The notes: generated from the letters alone by a model not told the origin. Numbered from the stretch's first letter, positions 10,509-19,402 are shown. The stretch: DNA of 64,000 nt from Pseudomonas costantinii (GCF_001870435.1 NZ_MDDR01000022.1:86399-150398); one strand, 5' to 3'. Numbers and translations are program-made.

Positions 10509-11423
10509 TTGGCTGAGTCTATCCGCAATCCCCTGACCCTCTACCTCACCCGCCTGGCGCCCTCCAGCCAACTGACCATGCGCTACGTGCTGCAGGACGC
10601 TGCCGACCGTTTGGGCTTCGAAGACACCAACCTCGAAGAGATCGACTGGCACCTGCTGCAGCCTGAACACGTCATCGCCCTGGTAGCAGCATTGCGCGAG
10701 GATGGTTATGCGCCCAATACCTCATCGCTGTATGTGAATGCGGTACGCGGGGTGATGAATGAAGCGTGGCGCCTGAGCCTGATCAGCCAGGATCACTTGT
10801 TGAAGATGCGCTCGGTCAAGGCCGCGCCCGGTACACGCCTGGGGCAGGGCCGTAACCTTCGCCGCACGTTGATCCGTGAAATGATGGACGTCTGCGCCGC
10901 CGACCCACGCCCCCAGGGCCTGCGGGACGCGGCGATCATCGGCATTTTGTATGGATCTGGCATGCGCAAGTCGGAGTCGGTCAATCTCGACCTGGCGCAG
11001 ATCAACTTCGACGAGCGCAGCTTGCGCGTGACCGGCAAGGGCAACAAGGAACTGATCAAGTACGCACCGGCATGGGCGCTTGCCAAGTTAGAAACGTGGC
11101 TGGAGTTTCGCCGGGGACAGCTTAAGGAAGGGGAGGAGGACGATGCGTTTCTGTTCAACCGCATCCGCCGGGGTAGCCATATCACCCGTGAACGTATCAC
11201 CAAACATGCGATTTACTACATCGCCCGTCAACGTGGCGAACAGGTGGGTGTGAAGATCATGCCCCATGACTTCCGACGATCCTTCATCACGCGAGTAATT
11301 GAAGAACATGACCTGTCAATCGCACAGAAACTGGCGCACCACACCAACATCCAGACCACGGCCAGCTATGACGTGCGCGACGACAATGAGCGGCGGCGGG
11401 CGGTGGATCGCTTTGATCTGTAA
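10509..11423 (+). CDS. Solitary tyrosine recombinase (XerC/D-like site-specific integrase)
   Basis: 304 residues from a TTG start (the ATG at 10504 is out of frame and soon meets a stop). The N-terminal SAM-like DNA-binding region is followed by a catalytic domain with R153 (GSGMRKSE), K177/K180 (TGKGNKE), H253 and R256 (MPHDFRRSF), H278 (LAHHTN) and nucleophile Y287 (TTASYD). The full R-K-HxxR-H-Y set is present, so it should be active. No phage, integron or transposon partner and no tRNA lies beside it. The inverted repeat just upstream is the only candidate site. Known relatives act in DNA integration or dimer resolution; the target here is unknown. Confidence 0.9.
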   Translation: MAESIRNPLTLYLTRLAPSSQLTMRYVLQDAADRLGFEDTNLEEIDWHLLQPEHVIALVAALREDGYAPNTSSLYVNAVRGVMNEAWRLSLISQDHLLKMRSVKAAPGTRLGQGRNLRRTLIREMMDVCAADPRPQGLRDAAIIGILYGSGMRKSESVNLDLAQINFDERSLRVTGKGNKELIKYAPAWALAKLETWLEFRRGQLKEGEEDDAFLFNRIRRGSHITRERITKHAIYYIARQRGEQVGVKIMPHDFRRSFITRVIEEHDLSIAQKLAHHTNIQTTASYDVRDDNERRRAVDRFDL

Positions 11424-11429
11424 ATGGGA

Positions 11430-11693
11430 TCAACTGTGTGGGCAGGCATCACCTACCCGCATGTAGTCCAGTTCGTGACGCACGCCCTGGCTATCAACGT
11501 AGACCACATGCCCCTTGACCGGCCCACAAGTGGTCGACGCCGCATTGGTGTTACGCACAGCCTTGGCGATATCCAGGTCTTCGGCGTAATCGTCAGCCTG
11601 ATTGACCGGCGTGTTAACCCCCGCATTGGGAGCGCCCTGAGCCGCGGCGAGGGCGCTGAATAGGCTCAGCACCACAATAAGCAGGTAACGCAT
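11430..11693 (-). CDS. DUF2790 domain-containing small secreted protein
   Basis: 87 residues from the ATG at 11693. A signal peptide (MRYLLIVVLSLFSALAAAQG) precedes a DUF2790 domain recognisable by YAEDLDIAKAV, a Cys, the YVDSQGVRHELDY strand and the C-terminal GDAC. The two cysteines could form a disulfide. This family is almost confined to Pseudomonas, usually with many paralogues, and its members are often copper- or stress-induced; the molecular role is unknown. An upstream in-frame alternative start (MLEVV) lacks a good signal-peptide arrangement. Confidence 0.88.
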   Translation of the reverse strand: MRYLLIVVLSLFSALAAAQGAPNAGVNTPVNQADDYAEDLDIAKAVRNTNAASTTCGPVKGHVVYVDSQGVRHELDYMRVGDACPHS

Positions 11694-11804
11694 GACGACC
11701 TCCAGCACCCATTGGTGGTGGTTTGACTGTGGTTGTCATTCTATAAAGCCGGGCCTTGAACCAGAATGGATTCCGGCCGATAGCGGATATCAGTGAAAAC
11801 GATG

Positions 11805-13007
11805 TCAGGACCGTGCGGATGCCAAGTGGGCCGGCAAACGCCGCAAGGTCCACAGTGTCGTCAGCATCGCCGCGACGGCGCACAGTGCAATTCCCAGCAA
11901 CATCGGTGCCGGCGTGTGGTCAGCGAACACACCGACCAACGTCATCGACAATGCAGCCGTGATCATCTGGATGGCACCCAGCAGGGCTGACGCAGAACCC
12001 GCTACCGCGCCATGATCCTCCAGGGACAACACACCGGCGGCGGGTAACAGCAGCCCGAGAAATCCGAAGCCGACAAACAGCAATGTCATCATTAATGCCA
12101 GGTTATTGCCCCACAGTGTTGTTGCCGCGAGCAGCGCCATAACGACGGCCACTGATATGACTGACCAGCGGATCAGCGGCGCCAGGCCAAAGCGAGCACT
12201 CAGGCGTGCCGTCAGTTGGCTCATGGCAAAGAACGAGGCCGCGTTGAGGGCAAAGCACAGGCTGAATTGCGTGGGCGTCAGGCCGAAGTATTCGATGTAC
12301 ACGAACGGCGCACTGCCAATGAACACGAAGAACGTGGCCAGGCCGAATCCGCTGACCACCGACAAACCGATAAACACCGGGTCGCGCAGCAACGCCCCGT
12401 AACTGCCGACCGCGTTGCGCAGGGTTTTGCCCAATCGTCGCTCGGCTGGATGGGTTTCCGGCAATTGCATGATGGTCATCACCAGACACAGCACCGCCAC
12501 GACAGCCAGTACGGCAAACACTTCGCGCCAACTCCAGAGTGAGATAACCACGCTGCCCGCCAAGGGGGCCAGGATGGGCGAAACACTCATCACCAGCATC
12601 AGCAACGCCATCAGTCGAGCGGCTTCATGTCCGGTATAGAGGTCCCGAACGATCGCTCGGGGAATGACCATTCCGGCGCATGCACCAAATGCCTGCAGAG
12701 CACGAAAACCAATCAGTACTTCGATGGTGGGGGCCAATGCACAACCGATGCTGGCTATGGCGAAAATCACCAAACCGGCATAGATCGGTGGCTTGCGACC
12801 GAATACATCGCTGATGGGACCGTAGAATAATTGGCATACGCCAATGACCATGAAGAACACCGTCAAACTCATCTGCACGGCAGCCGGTGAAGCCTGCAAG
12901 CTGGTGCCAAGCGTAGGCAAGGCGGGCAGGTAGCTGTCGATGGCGAAAGGACCAATCGCGGTGATCAATCCCAGGAGTAAGGCGAGGCGGGCGATACTTC
13001 GGGGCAT
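11805..13007 (-). CDS. Bcr/CflA family multidrug efflux MFS transporter
   Basis: 400 residues from the ATG at 13007 (GGA 6 bases upstream; a TTG seven codons earlier is less likely). Twelve membrane segments with the signature of drug/H+ antiporters: the loop 2-3 motif GPISDVFGRKPP, the FRALQAFGACAGMVIPRAIVRD region of Bcr/CflA proteins, and the VMSVSPILAPLAG motif. It probably exports bicyclomycin, chloramphenicol-like or sulfonamide compounds across the inner membrane. It stands alone. Confidence 0.92.
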   Translation of the reverse strand: MPRSIARLALLLGLITAIGPFAIDSYLPALPTLGTSLQASPAAVQMSLTVFFMVIGVCQLFYGPISDVFGRKPPIYAGLVIFAIASIGCALAPTIEVLIGFRALQAFGACAGMVIPRAIVRDLYTGHEAARLMALLMLVMSVSPILAPLAGSVVISLWSWREVFAVLAVVAVLCLVMTIMQLPETHPAERRLGKTLRNAVGSYGALLRDPVFIGLSVVSGFGLATFFVFIGSAPFVYIEYFGLTPTQFSLCFALNAASFFAMSQLTARLSARFGLAPLIRWSVISVAVVMALLAATTLWGNNLALMMTLLFVGFGFLGLLLPAAGVLSLEDHGAVAGSASALLGAIQMITAALSMTLVGVFADHTPAPMLLGIALCAVAAMLTTLWTLRRLPAHLASARS

Positions 13008-13347
13008 GAGGGTTCCAGGCTGCTGCAAAGGACCGTCAGCTTAGAGAGTGGGCTTGGGGTGTACAAGGTGGAGGTTCGCCCCGTTAAACTCATAGGGCAC
13101 GGTAATAGGGACGGTTACCCATCAAGGGGCGCCCCCAGTTTTCCAAATTTTCACCCTGATTGCCTCCTGCTGAACACTTCGACGTATTTCGTGGGCACGC
13201 AGGTGACGCTCCCTTGGGTATGAAGTTTTAAGGTCACGGCAATTGCTGGCACAGAATGTTTAACTACATGCACCACTTGAAATGTCACGTGGCGGAGCGG
13301 TTGCTAAGTTGATGAAATCTGTCAGATAGCTTAAATCCGTTTCCCGA
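13008..13347. other. Intergenic region, no gene recognised
   Basis: About 340 bases. It contains TAATAGGGACGGTTACCC near 13105, a phrase that resembles sequence often found beside degenerate transposon ends, but no open frame of substance and no clear terminator. Base composition shifts toward AT from here rightward, which fits the left boundary of an acquired segment. Confidence 0.4.
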
Positions 13348-14274
13348 TCAGGCTTTCGGTTGGATTAGTTGCAGGGTTAGCGCCCGGAGAAATAATCGAA
13401 CCTCGCCATCATTAAGCCGCCTATAGGCTTGCTTACAATCCTTATCGCTATTTTCGATATCGGTATAAAAATTCGAATCCTTTGGCATTACGAATATCGC
13501 AGTTTTATCCGCATCGTCACCTTTTTCTGCCTCTACGCGAACTCTTGCCTTGAACGTAGCGAGTAGATTTTTTCTTTCTTCATTAGCACCTCCAGCAGGG
13601 CTGAGTGACCGGAATAGCGCAGATACATAGCTCAGGTAAGTTTCCGCATGACCATTCACAAAAATGGAGTCTGGCTTCTCCCCCCATGGGGTGTTCTCAA
13701 ATGCGTGTCCAACAAACTCACCGTATGCGTGAAGCTGCCCACCCTGTGAGTAAACATGGGCATAGCTGTCACCTAGGGCGTGAATTAGGAAGCCTGTCTG
13801 CCAGTCGGGTTGGTTGGTGAGGAAAGATTGATGCACCAGGATTTCAAGCTTTGAGCGTCGGTATGCGACTGCTTGGCCATTCCCGCCATGCAAAGAGTGC
13901 AGGCTGTTGAGAATGTCATGCCTATAGCCCGTATACGCTGGCAGACCCCAGACGGCAACAAGAGGTGCTGAGTAACGTACGGCGAGGTCATCTGGGGCTT
14001 GGCTGTAGCAAGACAAACTTTCAATCCTATGTCTATCAAGGCCAAGCATGCTTGCAATGAAGCCAGACGTTGCGATATGGCCATCCTTTTCATATAGAGG
14101 TACAAGGTCAAGGTGTAGCTCAGACAGCACAGCTATATCCCCGCCCGGTACTTTTGGGCTTTTCACGCGCTCAGTAACGGGGACAGCGGTGAAATCGTGC
14201 TGAGAGGCACAGCTTGTGAGACCAATCAAGGCACTGGTGAAAACAAGTTTTTGGACTGCCCTGTGATATCCCAT
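13348..14274 (-). CDS. Lipoprotein of unknown function with a His/Asp cluster
   Basis: 308 residues with a signal peptide and lipobox (ALIGLTSC at residues 16-23), so it should be an envelope lipoprotein. The mature part has FLIHALGDSYAHVYSQGG (around 165-185), then HAYGEFVGHAF and NGHAETYLSY. The repeated His and Asp residues, especially HALGDSYAH, resemble metal-site helices of zinc-dependent phospholipase C-like or S1/P1-type hydrolases, but the full set of that family is not established. RBS AGGAGAG lies 5 bases before the ATG. It is the second gene of a pair, 30 bases after the lipoprotein gene at 14305. AT-richer than the flanking core. Confidence 0.75.
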   Translation of the reverse strand: MGYHRAVQKLVFTSALIGLTSCASQHDFTAVPVTERVKSPKVPGGDIAVLSELHLDLVPLYEKDGHIATSGFIASMLGLDRHRIESLSCYSQAPDDLAVRYSAPLVAVWGLPAYTGYRHDILNSLHSLHGGNGQAVAYRRSKLEILVHQSFLTNQPDWQTGFLIHALGDSYAHVYSQGGQLHAYGEFVGHAFENTPWGEKPDSIFVNGHAETYLSYVSALFRSLSPAGGANEERKNLLATFKARVRVEAEKGDDADKTAIFVMPKDSNFYTDIENSDKDCKQAYRRLNDGEVRLFLRALTLQLIQPKA

Positions 14275-14304
14275 GTTTCTCTCCTGGTTTGAATACTCGG
14301 TGCC

Positions 14305-15204
14305 TCAGTTTTGCTTCGCAGCGGCGGCAGGTTTGGAGTCCTCAGATACCGTCGACTGGATACCTGGTATGGCGTAGATTCGGATTAAATCACTGCGTTT
14401 ATCAGATAAATCGTTGATTTTGTTTTTTATCCGTATCGTTTCAGCTGTATCCGGAATAATCGTTTTGTCGCTAAGCCTCCCTTTCTCGTAGGTGATAGCG
14501 TCATCCACCATTTTCAATGACCCAGCCAAATCGACTTTGGAGTCTGATGATTTGGAGTTGGCACGAGCCAGAATGCTAGACACAGCAATAGGTATTGAGC
14601 ACAGCTCGTGGTACGAGATCGCATCAGATAATGCGGCGGTAGGGCCGTACTCTTCGATGCTTTTATTCTGTTGCAGCACAATCCGTGTGAGCTCAGTTTT
14701 GCGCATGGTAAGGATTTCTTTTGCCACAGTTGGGACGAGCTCCCCCCCATACATTTCGTTATTGATCGAACCACGCATCTCGTTAGTGACCGCCGATGTT
14801 CCCGCCAAATTTTGAGCTGCTCGACCACCCACAACTGCGGCCGCTGCGGCAGTCGCTGTCGTAATAGTGCTGTACCAAACATTGGTCACTGCTCTTCGCC
14901 CATAGATCGACGAGATAAAGTCTCCACAGTAAATATCGGATTGTGCGAGCAAACTGAATTGAGCCTCGTTCCGTTTTTCCTTGGTGGGGCCGCCTTTATT
15001 AAGCGCATCAATGATTTCGTCGGTGGACTTTAGCTTGATCCCAGATACTTCTAGAATTGGATCTGCCCTATTAGGGGGCGTGAAGTGCGTCGGCCGATCA
15101 GAGCATGCTGTGCCCATCAAGACAACCGATAGCGAAAGCCCAAATTTCCACCATGAGGCTCTAGCCTCATCGCTACCGATAACTCCATTTGTAGGCACTG
15201 CCAT
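14305..15204 (-). CDS. Lipoprotein of unknown function, partner of the downstream lipoprotein
   Basis: 299 residues. An N-terminal hydrophobic segment ends in LMGTACSD, a plausible but non-classical lipobox (Gly at -3). The mature protein is largely helical, with an Ala-rich stretch near residues 115-135 (TITTATAAAAAVVGGRA) that could be a membrane or helical hairpin, then a coiled region and a charged tail. RBS GGGGAC precedes the ATG by 6 bases. It forms a two-gene operon with the lipoprotein at 13348-14274. No family is recognised. Confidence 0.7.
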   Translation of the reverse strand: MAVPTNGVIGSDEARASWWKFGLSLSVVLMGTACSDRPTHFTPPNRADPILEVSGIKLKSTDEIIDALNKGGPTKEKRNEAQFSLLAQSDIYCGDFISSIYGRRAVTNVWYSTITTATAAAAAVVGGRAAQNLAGTSAVTNEMRGSINNEMYGGELVPTVAKEILTMRKTELTRIVLQQNKSIEEYGPTAALSDAISYHELCSIPIAVSSILARANSKSSDSKVDLAGSLKMVDDAITYEKGRLSDKTIIPDTAETIRIKNKINDLSDKRSDLIRIYAIPGIQSTVSEDSKPAAAAKQN

Positions 15205-15263
15205 AGCCGGTCCCCAAGTATCGTGCGCTCAGTAATATTTTATATAGCAGCGATTAGCCATAA

Positions 15264-15440
15264 CGCCAGGCGATCAACGAAGAGAGTAGGGGAGCACTGC
15301 TTCACGGGCTGGAGTGCCTGTATGACGAGATCCTCGTTGATGAGGTGCAAGACCTCAGCAGTTACGACTGGGAAATTCTCGACGTACTGTTCCATTCGTC
15401 CATCGACATACGAATGGTCGGCGATACACGATGGGGATAG
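15264..15440 (+). pseudogene. Remnant of a UvrD-like helicase (Walker B region)
   Basis: A frame between a TAA at 15261 and a TAG at 15438 encodes about 58 residues containing LYDEILVDEVQDLSSYDWEI, then FHSSIDIRMVGDTRWG. This is the Walker B/motif II (DEvQD) to motif III (VGDtRQ) part of superfamily-1 UvrD/PcrA-like helicases; the expected Q after the GDTR is already W and the frame stops. There is no start codon and both ends of the gene are missing. Helicases with this spelling occur in anti-phage loci such as Gabija-like systems, but family assignment from this piece is not possible. Confidence 0.7.
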
Positions 15441-15506
15441 CTCAATTAAATAGCCATTTAGTTTAGTTATATTTTTAAGAAATAACGCAGATGGGAGAGG
15501 GCATAC

Positions 15507-16181
15507 TCATTCAAGAACTTTCGGCAGGCTCGTGCCAGTCATGATTTTATTATCTGGGCCTATGAATTCGAACTCATCGCTGTAAGCGTAAATCTGTCTA
15601 GTCGCATCGCGGATAGTTCTACTGTTAAAAGCGGCAACAGCCTCTTTGTCTAATGAAACCATTCTTTCTGTGGTCTCATAATCACCGATTACAGCAAGAC
15701 TTTTATTCAGTGGAATAAATGCCCTCACATCTTTTGACGCAAACCCAAGCCCCCAGCCATCGTCAATTCGAGATGCGTGAGGTATGAGGTGTACGGGGTA
15801 ATCTGAGGTGATAAACCCTGGTGAATCATCGCCGGCTTTAAGAAAAATCCATTTTCGATCGGGCAGGCATTGATGAATATCTCCAATAATATTCAGCTCC
15901 AGTGACGCATGTTTAGATGTATTCATCTCTAACGCGGCAGCAGCCCCAGGTGATTTCAAGCCTTCCTGTCCCAGTGCCGAGATAATAAGTATCTGGTTAA
16001 GAGGTTGGACGCTCTCGGCAAATGACTGCCTACATATCAGACTCATGTTCGTTGCCATTCGATTTATTGAAGGTAACTCATGTGCCTGATTTTCGCGTCC
16101 GCGAAAACGACGGCAGGAGGCAGCACCAGGCTTCAAATCTGACCACCAGAGCCCCCCAGCTCCATATATGATAATTCGCAT
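15507..16181 (-). pseudogene. 5'-truncated DUF4238-like protein
   Basis: 224 codons. From about residue 95 on the sequence looks like the C-terminal half of DUF4238 proteins: WIFLKAGDDSPGFITSDYPVHLIP, then DVRAFIPLNKSLAVIGDYE and AAFNSRTIRDATRQIYA. The usual N-terminus (a short QHYVPxFYL-type start) is absent. The first 45 residues (GLWWSDLKPGAASCRR...) look like translated non-coding DNA, so the start was lost in a rearrangement. DUF4238 proteins are accessory genes of unknown function, often beside mobile or defence loci. Confidence 0.65.
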
Positions 16182-16322
16182 AATGTATATTATGTTAAAT
16201 CAGGTGTTATGTCAGATATGTTCATGAGCGCGTTAAACCACTGATTCGACAAAGCCGCTTCTGACGTCCACTCTCTCAACGGGCCATGTCCTCGTGTTCA
16301 TGGCGAGTCCTTGAATGAGGTG

Positions 16323-16390
16323 TGAATCGCCCCGGATTCTCTAGACACCTTGCAAGCTCAATGCGTACAGCTTTTCAAACGCTAAGGGCT
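16323..16390 (-). mobile_element. Relic of the right end of an IS3-family element
   Basis: On the minus strand the end of a transposase (FEKLYALSLQGV-stop) runs into TCTAGAGAATCCGGGGCGAT and ends TTCA at 16323. It is nearly identical to the last 65 bases of the complete IS3 element at 62770-64000 (FEKRYAMSLQGV-stop and the same terminal repeat) but differs at several positions, so it came from a related, diverged copy. Only this end is left; it sits directly after the sensor kinase stop codon. Confidence 0.85.
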
Positions 16391-16400
16391 CAATCCGCAT

Positions 16401-17735
16401 TTACCCTGGCAGGCACAAAAACTGGACGCGGACTTCAAACCCCTCTTCTCGCCCCGTCGCCGGCGAAGCCAGGGCCATCGTCGCGTTGACACCCAGCACA
16501 ATCGTTTTGGCAATCGCCAAGCCCAACCCTGAACCACTGGCTTCGCTGTTACCCCGCACAAAGCGTTCGGTCAGGCGCTGCAACACCTCCTCGGGCACGG
16601 CCGGGCCGCCGTTGATCACCTGCAGCAGCGCCTGGTCCGTGAGGCTGACTTCGACCGGCTGGTCCACGGCACCGTACTTCAACGCATTTTCGATCAGGTT
16701 GCGCAGCAGGATGCCAAACGCATCAGGGTCTATCGCTGAGTAAACGCTGCGCTGGGTGGGTAGTCGCAACTCAATTCGTTGCCCACTGCTGCGATTCCAC
16801 TCGTCCACCCCGTGGGCCAATAACGGGATCAGGTCCTGGGGCGCCTCGGATAACAGCCCACCACCCTCGGCCTTGGCCAGTTGCATGAGCTTTTCCGAGA
16901 GCCGCGCCAGGTCGCGCAATGAGTTTTCGATCTTCGCCGCGCGCACGCGTAAAGGGCCTTCTGGTGCTTCTTGCCTCAAGCGCTGAATTTGCGCCAATGT
17001 CGCGGCCAGCGGCGTGCGCAGTTCATGGGCGCTGTTTGCGGTAAAGCTGCGCTCGGCCTCCAGCGTTTTGCGCAAGCGCTCAAGCAAGTGGTTGACCGCG
17101 TCGGCCAACGGGTCGATTTCTGCCGGCAGCCCTGCCACGTTGATCGCTGACAAATCCCCGGCCCCCCGGGTTTCCAGGGCGCGGCGATAAGCCAACACGC
17201 TGCGCAAGCTGATGCGCACAAATAACCAGGTGCCTAACAGACTGATAGGAACCAACGCCAACAACGGCAGCAACAACGCAAACAAGGCTTCCTGCGCCGC
17301 TTCACGGCGATGCGCCAGCGGTTCGGCAATCTCAATGAACAGCGTTTTGCGTAGCGCGCTAGCCCCATACAGCCGGTACTTTTCAGTGGTGGAAAACCCT
17401 TCATCCGGATGTTTGTTGAAGATCTTCGGGTTGGCATCGTGGGATTGCATCAAAATCCGGCCCTGTGCATCACGCACCAGATAGGTCAGGTATTCCTTGT
17501 GCATTTTCAGGGTGGCCACGTGTTGTGCTTCGCGGGGCGCCTCGCGGTTGCTGATCTCCAGCACGGCCAAGGGCAGGATGCGTTGCGCGGTCTCTTCCAG
17601 GGCGCTGTCGAACGCCTCGTTCAGTTCATGTTGCACCACCAACCAGGCACCGACGGTCGCTCCCAGCCAGAGCAAGGTCATTCCCAGGGTCAATCCCAGG
17701 CCGAGGCGTTTTTGCAGGCTTATCGGCGACTTCAT
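16401..17735 (-). CDS. Two-component sensor histidine kinase
   Basis: 444 residues. Membrane helix 1 at about 12-33, a periplasmic domain about 34-148, membrane helix 2 about 149-173, then HAMP-like linker and HisKA with H237 in SAHELRTPL, the N-box NLIENALKYG and G-box GSGLGLAIAK. The sensor domain contains REAPRE (64-69), reminiscent of the RExxE iron-binding motif of Fe(II)-sensing kinases such as BqsS, though not an exact match. Overlaps the response-regulator gene by 4 bases. The ligand is unknown; the PepSY/flavin genes next door suggest metal or redox sensing. An IS3 relic lies just beyond its stop. Confidence 0.92.
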   Translation of the reverse strand: MKSPISLQKRLGLGLTLGMTLLWLGATVGAWLVVQHELNEAFDSALEETAQRILPLAVLEISNREAPREAQHVATLKMHKEYLTYLVRDAQGRILMQSHDANPKIFNKHPDEGFSTTEKYRLYGASALRKTLFIEIAEPLAHRREAAQEALFALLLPLLALVPISLLGTWLFVRISLRSVLAYRRALETRGAGDLSAINVAGLPAEIDPLADAVNHLLERLRKTLEAERSFTANSAHELRTPLAATLAQIQRLRQEAPEGPLRVRAAKIENSLRDLARLSEKLMQLAKAEGGGLLSEAPQDLIPLLAHGVDEWNRSSGQRIELRLPTQRSVYSAIDPDAFGILLRNLIENALKYGAVDQPVEVSLTDQALLQVINGGPAVPEEVLQRLTERFVRGNSEASGSGLGLAIAKTIVLGVNATMALASPATGREEGFEVRVQFLCLPG

Positions 17736-18391
17736 ACTGGCGTCAACCGATAACCCATGCCACGAACGGTCTCAACCAGGTCGCGTCCCAGTTTTTTACG
17801 CAGGCGACTGATATAGACCTCAATGGTGTTGCTCTCGATCTCCGCGCCAAAAGCGTACAGACGCTCTTCGAGCTGGGACTTCGACAGCAACGCATTGGGG
17901 CGCTGCACGAATGCCTCGAACAGCGCCCACTCACGTGCGGTCAAATCCACGGTGATACCGGCGCGCTGGACTGTGCGAGCGTTCATGTCGATCTGCAGTT
18001 CACCGAGTTTGATCTGCGGGTTGGGGTTACCGCTGTAACGTCGGGCCACGGCTGCCACCCGGGCCGAGAGTTCAAACAGGTCGAACGGTTTGACCAAGTA
18101 GTCGTCAGCGCCGGCATTGAGGCCGGCAATGCGATCGGATATTTGGTCCTGGGCGGTGAGGATAATCACCGGGGTCACGTTGCCTGCTGAGCGCTGCTCG
18201 CGCAAAAAGTCCAACCCGCGACCGTCCGGCAACATCAGGTCCAGCAGGATCAAGTCATAAGGCGTGGTGCGCACGCTATTGCTTGCGTGGTTCAGGCGCT
18301 GCACCCAATCAACCGCATGGCCGTCGTCGGCGATCTGCTCGCGCACTGCCTCCCCCAGCCCGGGGGCATCCTCAACCAATAAAACCCGCAT
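17732..18391 (-). CDS. OmpR-family response regulator
   Basis: 219 residues. Receiver domain with acidic pocket E7/D8, phospho-acceptor D51 (LLDLMLPDG) and K in VKPFDL. A winged-helix output domain (about 125-219) follows, ending with IEVYISRLRKKLG and GMGYRLTP. It is first in the operon with the kinase and divergent from the PepSY gene cluster. The palindrome at 18445-18460 in the shared intergenic region is a candidate binding site. Nearest known types are QseB/PmrA/BqsR. Confidence 0.94.
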   Translation of the reverse strand: MRVLLVEDAPGLGEAVREQIADDGHAVDWVQRLNHASNSVRTTPYDLILLDLMLPDGRGLDFLREQRSAGNVTPVIILTAQDQISDRIAGLNAGADDYLVKPFDLFELSARVAAVARRYSGNPNPQIKLGELQIDMNARTVQRAGITVDLTAREWALFEAFVQRPNALLSKSQLEERLYAFGAEIESNTIEVYISRLRKKLGRDLVETVRGMGYRLTPV

Positions 18392-18444
18392 CTGCTACCT
18401 CTCTTGATGAGTGTCGTGCAGCACCTTAACCGCCAGACCTGAGG

Positions 18445-18460
18445 TGAATCTGAAGATTCA
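18445..18460. promoter_or_regulatory. Palindrome TGAATCTGAAGATTCA between divergent operons
   Basis: Two perfect 7-base arms (TGAATCT/AGATTCA) with a 2-base centre, 54 bases upstream of the response regulator start and 63 bases upstream of the PepSY gene. It is a plausible operator for mutual control of the two-component system and the PepSY cluster. OmpR-family proteins usually bind direct repeats, so the binding protein is not certain. Confidence 0.45.
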
Positions 18461-18522
18461 GCTGGTTGTCAGGAATGCCCCTTAGGGTAGGCCACAGAGG
18501 CCTATCCGGCAGGAGACAGATC

Positions 18523-18846
18523 ATGAAAACCGCATTTATTGCACGTACCGCGCTGTTGAGCCTGTTGCTCAGCGGTAGCGTGCTGGCCGATGACGACTGC
18601 AGCGAGCCCGTCAGCGATTGGCAACCGCGAGAGACCTTGCGTCAACGCGTAGAGCAGCAATACGGCTGGAGCGTGCAGCGCATCAAGGTCGACGACGGTT
18701 GCTACACGCTCAGGGGCACTGACCGCAGGGGCAACGCCATCGAGGCGCGTTATGCACCCGCCTCCCTGCGTCTGCGCACGTTGCACGTCAATTTCGGCGA
18801 CGACGGCGATGCCCGGGACTACCTCGTCAGCCCGGGTGCTGAATGA
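18523..18846 (+). CDS. Small periplasmic PepSY-domain protein
   Basis: 107 residues from the ATG at 18523, which has AGGAGA 7 bases upstream; an earlier in-frame start lacks this. Signal peptide MKTAFIARTALLSLLLSGSVLA, then a short PepSY-like domain (RQRVEQQYGWSVQRIKVDDG, CYTLRGTDRRGN). Two cysteines (CSEP and CYTL) could form a disulfide. Such proteins often sit beside two-component systems and are induced by metal or calcium. First gene of the rightward cluster. Confidence 0.82.
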   Translation: MKTAFIARTALLSLLLSGSVLADDDCSEPVSDWQPRETLRQRVEQQYGWSVQRIKVDDGCYTLRGTDRRGNAIEARYAPASLRLRTLHVNFGDDGDARDYLVSPGAE

Positions 18847-18931
18847 GCATTTGGATTTCTCCCCGGGCTTTCAGGTTGTTGTCAGCCAGCAAGTCCAGGC
18901 TCTCGCTACAACGCTCAACCAGGACATCCTC

Positions 18932-19402
18932 ATGAAAAAATTCATCGCTGCAACCTGCCTCGCCGGCGCCATTGCCTTGCCGGGGCTGGCCCAGGCCCGT
19001 GAAGTGACCCTGACGACCCAGCTCAAGGACTACAACGGTAATGATGCGTACCTGGCGATTTACGTCACCGATGACAACGGCCAGTACCAGAAAACCCTGT
19101 GGGTCGCCGGCAAGAAGGCCAAGTACTACCGGCATTTGACTGACTGGGCCCGCGGCAGCGGCCAGAACCCCAGGGAGTTTGATGGGGTCAGCGGTGCCAG
19201 TGTGGGCAGCGGACGCACCCTCAAAGTCAGTGTTGAATTGGCTGACACCTTGATTGATGCCGGGTATCAGATCCGAATCGACAGCGCCGTGGAGAACCAG
19301 CGTGAAGGACGAGCCGACATCAGCGTACCCCTGACCACCCAAGGATCAGGCAAGCCGGCAACCGGCAGCACTTACGTCAACGCGTTTACTTACGACCTGT
19401 AG
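18932..19402 (+). CDS. DUF2271 periplasmic protein
   Basis: 156 residues. Signal peptide (MKKFIAATCLAGAIALPGLAQA), then a DUF2271 domain: a beta-rich fold with YLAIYVTDDNGQYQKTLWVAG, KYYRHLTDW and the DGVSGAS motif. This family occurs almost always next to PepSY-type membrane reductases and ApbE, as here. Its Ser-rich GVSGAS segment resembles an ApbE flavinylation site (D-G-x-S-G-A-S/T). That would make it a periplasmic FMN-carrying protein; this is an inference from motif and neighbours. Confidence 0.85.
   Translation: MKKFIAATCLAGAIALPGLAQAREVTLTTQLKDYNGNDAYLAIYVTDDNGQYQKTLWVAGKKAKYYRHLTDWARGSGQNPREFDGVSGASVGSGRTLKVSVELADTLIDAGYQIRIDSAVENQREGRADISVPLTTQGSGKPATGSTYVNAFTYDL

Noticed and set aside
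13280..13312. GGCGGAGCGGTTGCTAAG, reminiscent of a Leu or Ser tRNA 5' part
   Set aside because: No acceptor-stem partner, anticodon arm or T-arm follows.
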